A DNA stretch of 64,000 nucleotides from assembly GCA_904063045.1 (NCBI GenBank), contig CAJFCJ010000005.1:2722165-2786164 (forward strand), in the 5' to 3' direction. The notes under the pieces were generated by a model that had not been told where the DNA came from, did no database searches, and saw nothing but the letters and a program-made list of their open reading frames with translations. Position numbers and translations under genes: made by a program. This DNA comes from Dimorphilus gyrociliatus. Its lineage: Eukaryota > Annelida > Polychaeta > Dinophilidae. The first letter of the stretch is position 1; every line of letters begins with the position of its first letter. Positions 63,571 to 64,000 of this stretch are shown in pieces.

Positions 63571-64000
63571 TAAAAGTTTATTTAACTTCCTTTATGGTTC
63601 ATTTTCCTGTTTTAGACGATAAAAGGAAGTATTTAAGATATTTTAAATGGAAACCAAAATGATCCATTGTTTTTATTTCGTTAAAGTTTTGTCTCTTTTT
63701 CCGATTAATGTTTTTTTTGCTTTTCCTTTTTTTTAATATTATATAGTTTTTTTTTATTTAATTTGTTATATCTCAAATACAGATTTTTTACAATTCTTTT
63801 TAATAAAAATATATATATGTGTATACTATCTTTGAAAACTTGAATAAGTCTTTCTATTAATCTTCTTTTCCCTCTCCTCCTCCATCTCCTTTATTGGTAA
63901 CGTTCTTTCTTAAGAATCCTATGATTTATGTCTCGGAGTGGCGCTGCAGGTAATGTCAAGGTCGATTTAAAATTAGTTTTTATCACTTTTAAACATGTTT
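63571..64000. other. 3' flank of HS6ST
   Basis: T-rich 3' UTR with AATAAA at 63802-63807, a short TA/TG tract around 63810-63823, and CT-rich DNA after that. Nothing else supported before the window ends. Confidence 0.5.

Overview
This window is nuclear DNA from a bilaterian animal. It is AT-rich, uses the standard genetic code, has short introns (mostly 50-120 bp) with GT-AG junctions, and is full of TA, CT/GA and AAT microsatellites. The gene set (Fat-type cadherin, KLF, STIL, ANKAR, cyclin H, AP-3 delta, MED25, FICD, heparan sulfate 6-O-sulfotransferase) is metazoan. The compact layout would suit a small spiralian such as an annelid, but the sequence alone does not fix the species. All products were named by reading translated exons against remembered families; no search was run.

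Layout. 1-4846: no gene seen, probably an intron or upstream region of the cadherin. 4847-17064 (+): the 3' part of a giant Fat/FAT4-type cadherin with 18 cadherin repeats, EGF and laminin-G domains, a membrane segment and the conserved Fat tail. 17755-18409 (-): a small unrecognised two-exon gene. 21755-22380 (+): unassigned basic exons. 24342-26039 (+): a short Kruppel-like factor with a PVDLS motif. 28438-31776 (-): STIL, 13 exons. 32341-41013 (+): ANKAR, 20 constitutive exons plus microexon candidates. 41594-43076 (-): cyclin H, 9 exons. 43552-51654 (+): AP-3 delta, 26 exons. 52193-54490 (-): MED25, 7 exons with a 39-glutamine run. 54673-56340 (+): FICD, one exon. 57177-63570 (+): HS6ST, 3 exons around one 4.75 kb intron.

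The block from 28 to 57 kb is compact and alternates divergent pairs (STIL/ANKAR, cyclin H/AP3D1, MED25/FICD) with convergent ends. The developmental genes at either side (cadherin, KLF, HS6ST) sit in large non-coding surroundings. The genes do not form one pathway. Cyclin H and MED25 both act in RNA polymerase II transcription (TFIIH/CAK and Mediator), STIL acts in centriole duplication, AP-3 delta in endosome-lysosome sorting, and FICD and HS6ST in the ER and Golgi.

The most striking signal is in ANKAR. One unusually long intron (35679-37474) holds three candidate microexons of 9, 18 and 27 nt. All have the same phase, all keep the frame, and all end in a codon set giving Thr-Gly at the start of the next ankyrin repeat. 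They look like a set of alternative loops for one ankyrin beta-hairpin.
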